From Bacteroidales bacterium (lineage in GTDB: Bacteria; Bacteroidota; Bacteroidia; Bacteroidales; UBA4181), in the NCBI GenBank assembly GCA_031259205.1, contig JAIRLS010000217.1, forward strand, positions 1-9,168: a DNA stretch of 9,168 nucleotides, given 5' to 3'. A program made the translations under genes and the position numbers. Below, in pieces: positions 9,160-9,168 of this stretch (its first letter is position 1; every line of letters starts with the position of its first letter). A model generated the notes under the pieces. The model was not told the origin of the DNA, ran no database searches, and worked only from the letters and a program-made list of their open reading frames with translations.

Positions 9160-9168
9160 ATTTATTAT

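Larger units (their letters stand above)
8548..9168. other. Accessory spacer with transposase debris and structured repeats
   Basis: No intact gene is visible in these 621 bases. In order they hold GCTTCTGCGACTT with a T run (8563-8577) that echoes 364-376, two interleaved inverted repeats (8592-8669), a decayed transposase start (8662-8771), the second copy of the dispersed repeat (8766-8817), a hairpin cluster (8804-8987), a hairpin with a nested stem (9068-9098) and a palindrome near a T tract (9132-9159). Between 8988 and 9067 I see nothing definite. Confidence 0.75.

Overview
The window looks like a chromosomal piece from a member of the Bacteroidetes, probably Bacteroidales. The RpoC and 6-phosphofructokinase sequences are of that type. 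Two upstream regions carry the phylum's characteristic promoter, TTG then 19 bases then TAnnTTTG. Start codons lack strong Shine-Dalgarno sequences, and the AT-rich spacers contrast with more GC-balanced genes. These are judgements by eye and no search was run.

Layout. Bases 1-487 hold no recognisable complete gene. They contain a leftward promoter, a 19-base TC microsatellite at the edge and a hairpin-rich dispersed repeat. Next, on the minus strand, comes a two-gene unit at 2311-488: a PstB-like ABC transporter ATPase followed 21 bases later by cysD (sulfate adenylyltransferase small subunit). Upstream of it, also on the minus strand, is a complete rpoC (6852-2560) with its own promoter and a clear intrinsic terminator. 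Divergent from rpoC on the plus strand is 6-phosphofructokinase (7042-8052), followed after 15 bases by a small two-helix membrane protein (8068-8547). Bases 8548-9168 form an accessory stretch: an interleaved pair of inverted repeats, a frameshifted and truncated IS630-like transposase start, a second copy of the repeat seen at the left, and a symmetric cluster of hairpins.

How the genes fit together. The core genes are housekeeping: transcription (rpoC), glycolysis (pfkA) and sulfate activation (cysD). The unusual point is arrangement. rpoC is not preceded by rpoB, cysD is not followed by cysN, and the ABC ATPase has no permease beside it, so three normally clustered genes stand apart from their partners. 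The repeats and transposase debris at both ends fit a locus that has been rearranged, but the window cannot show when or how. I found no convincing new multi-gene system. The best leads are the stand-alone rpoC, the ATPase-cysD pair and the structured repeat region at the right end.
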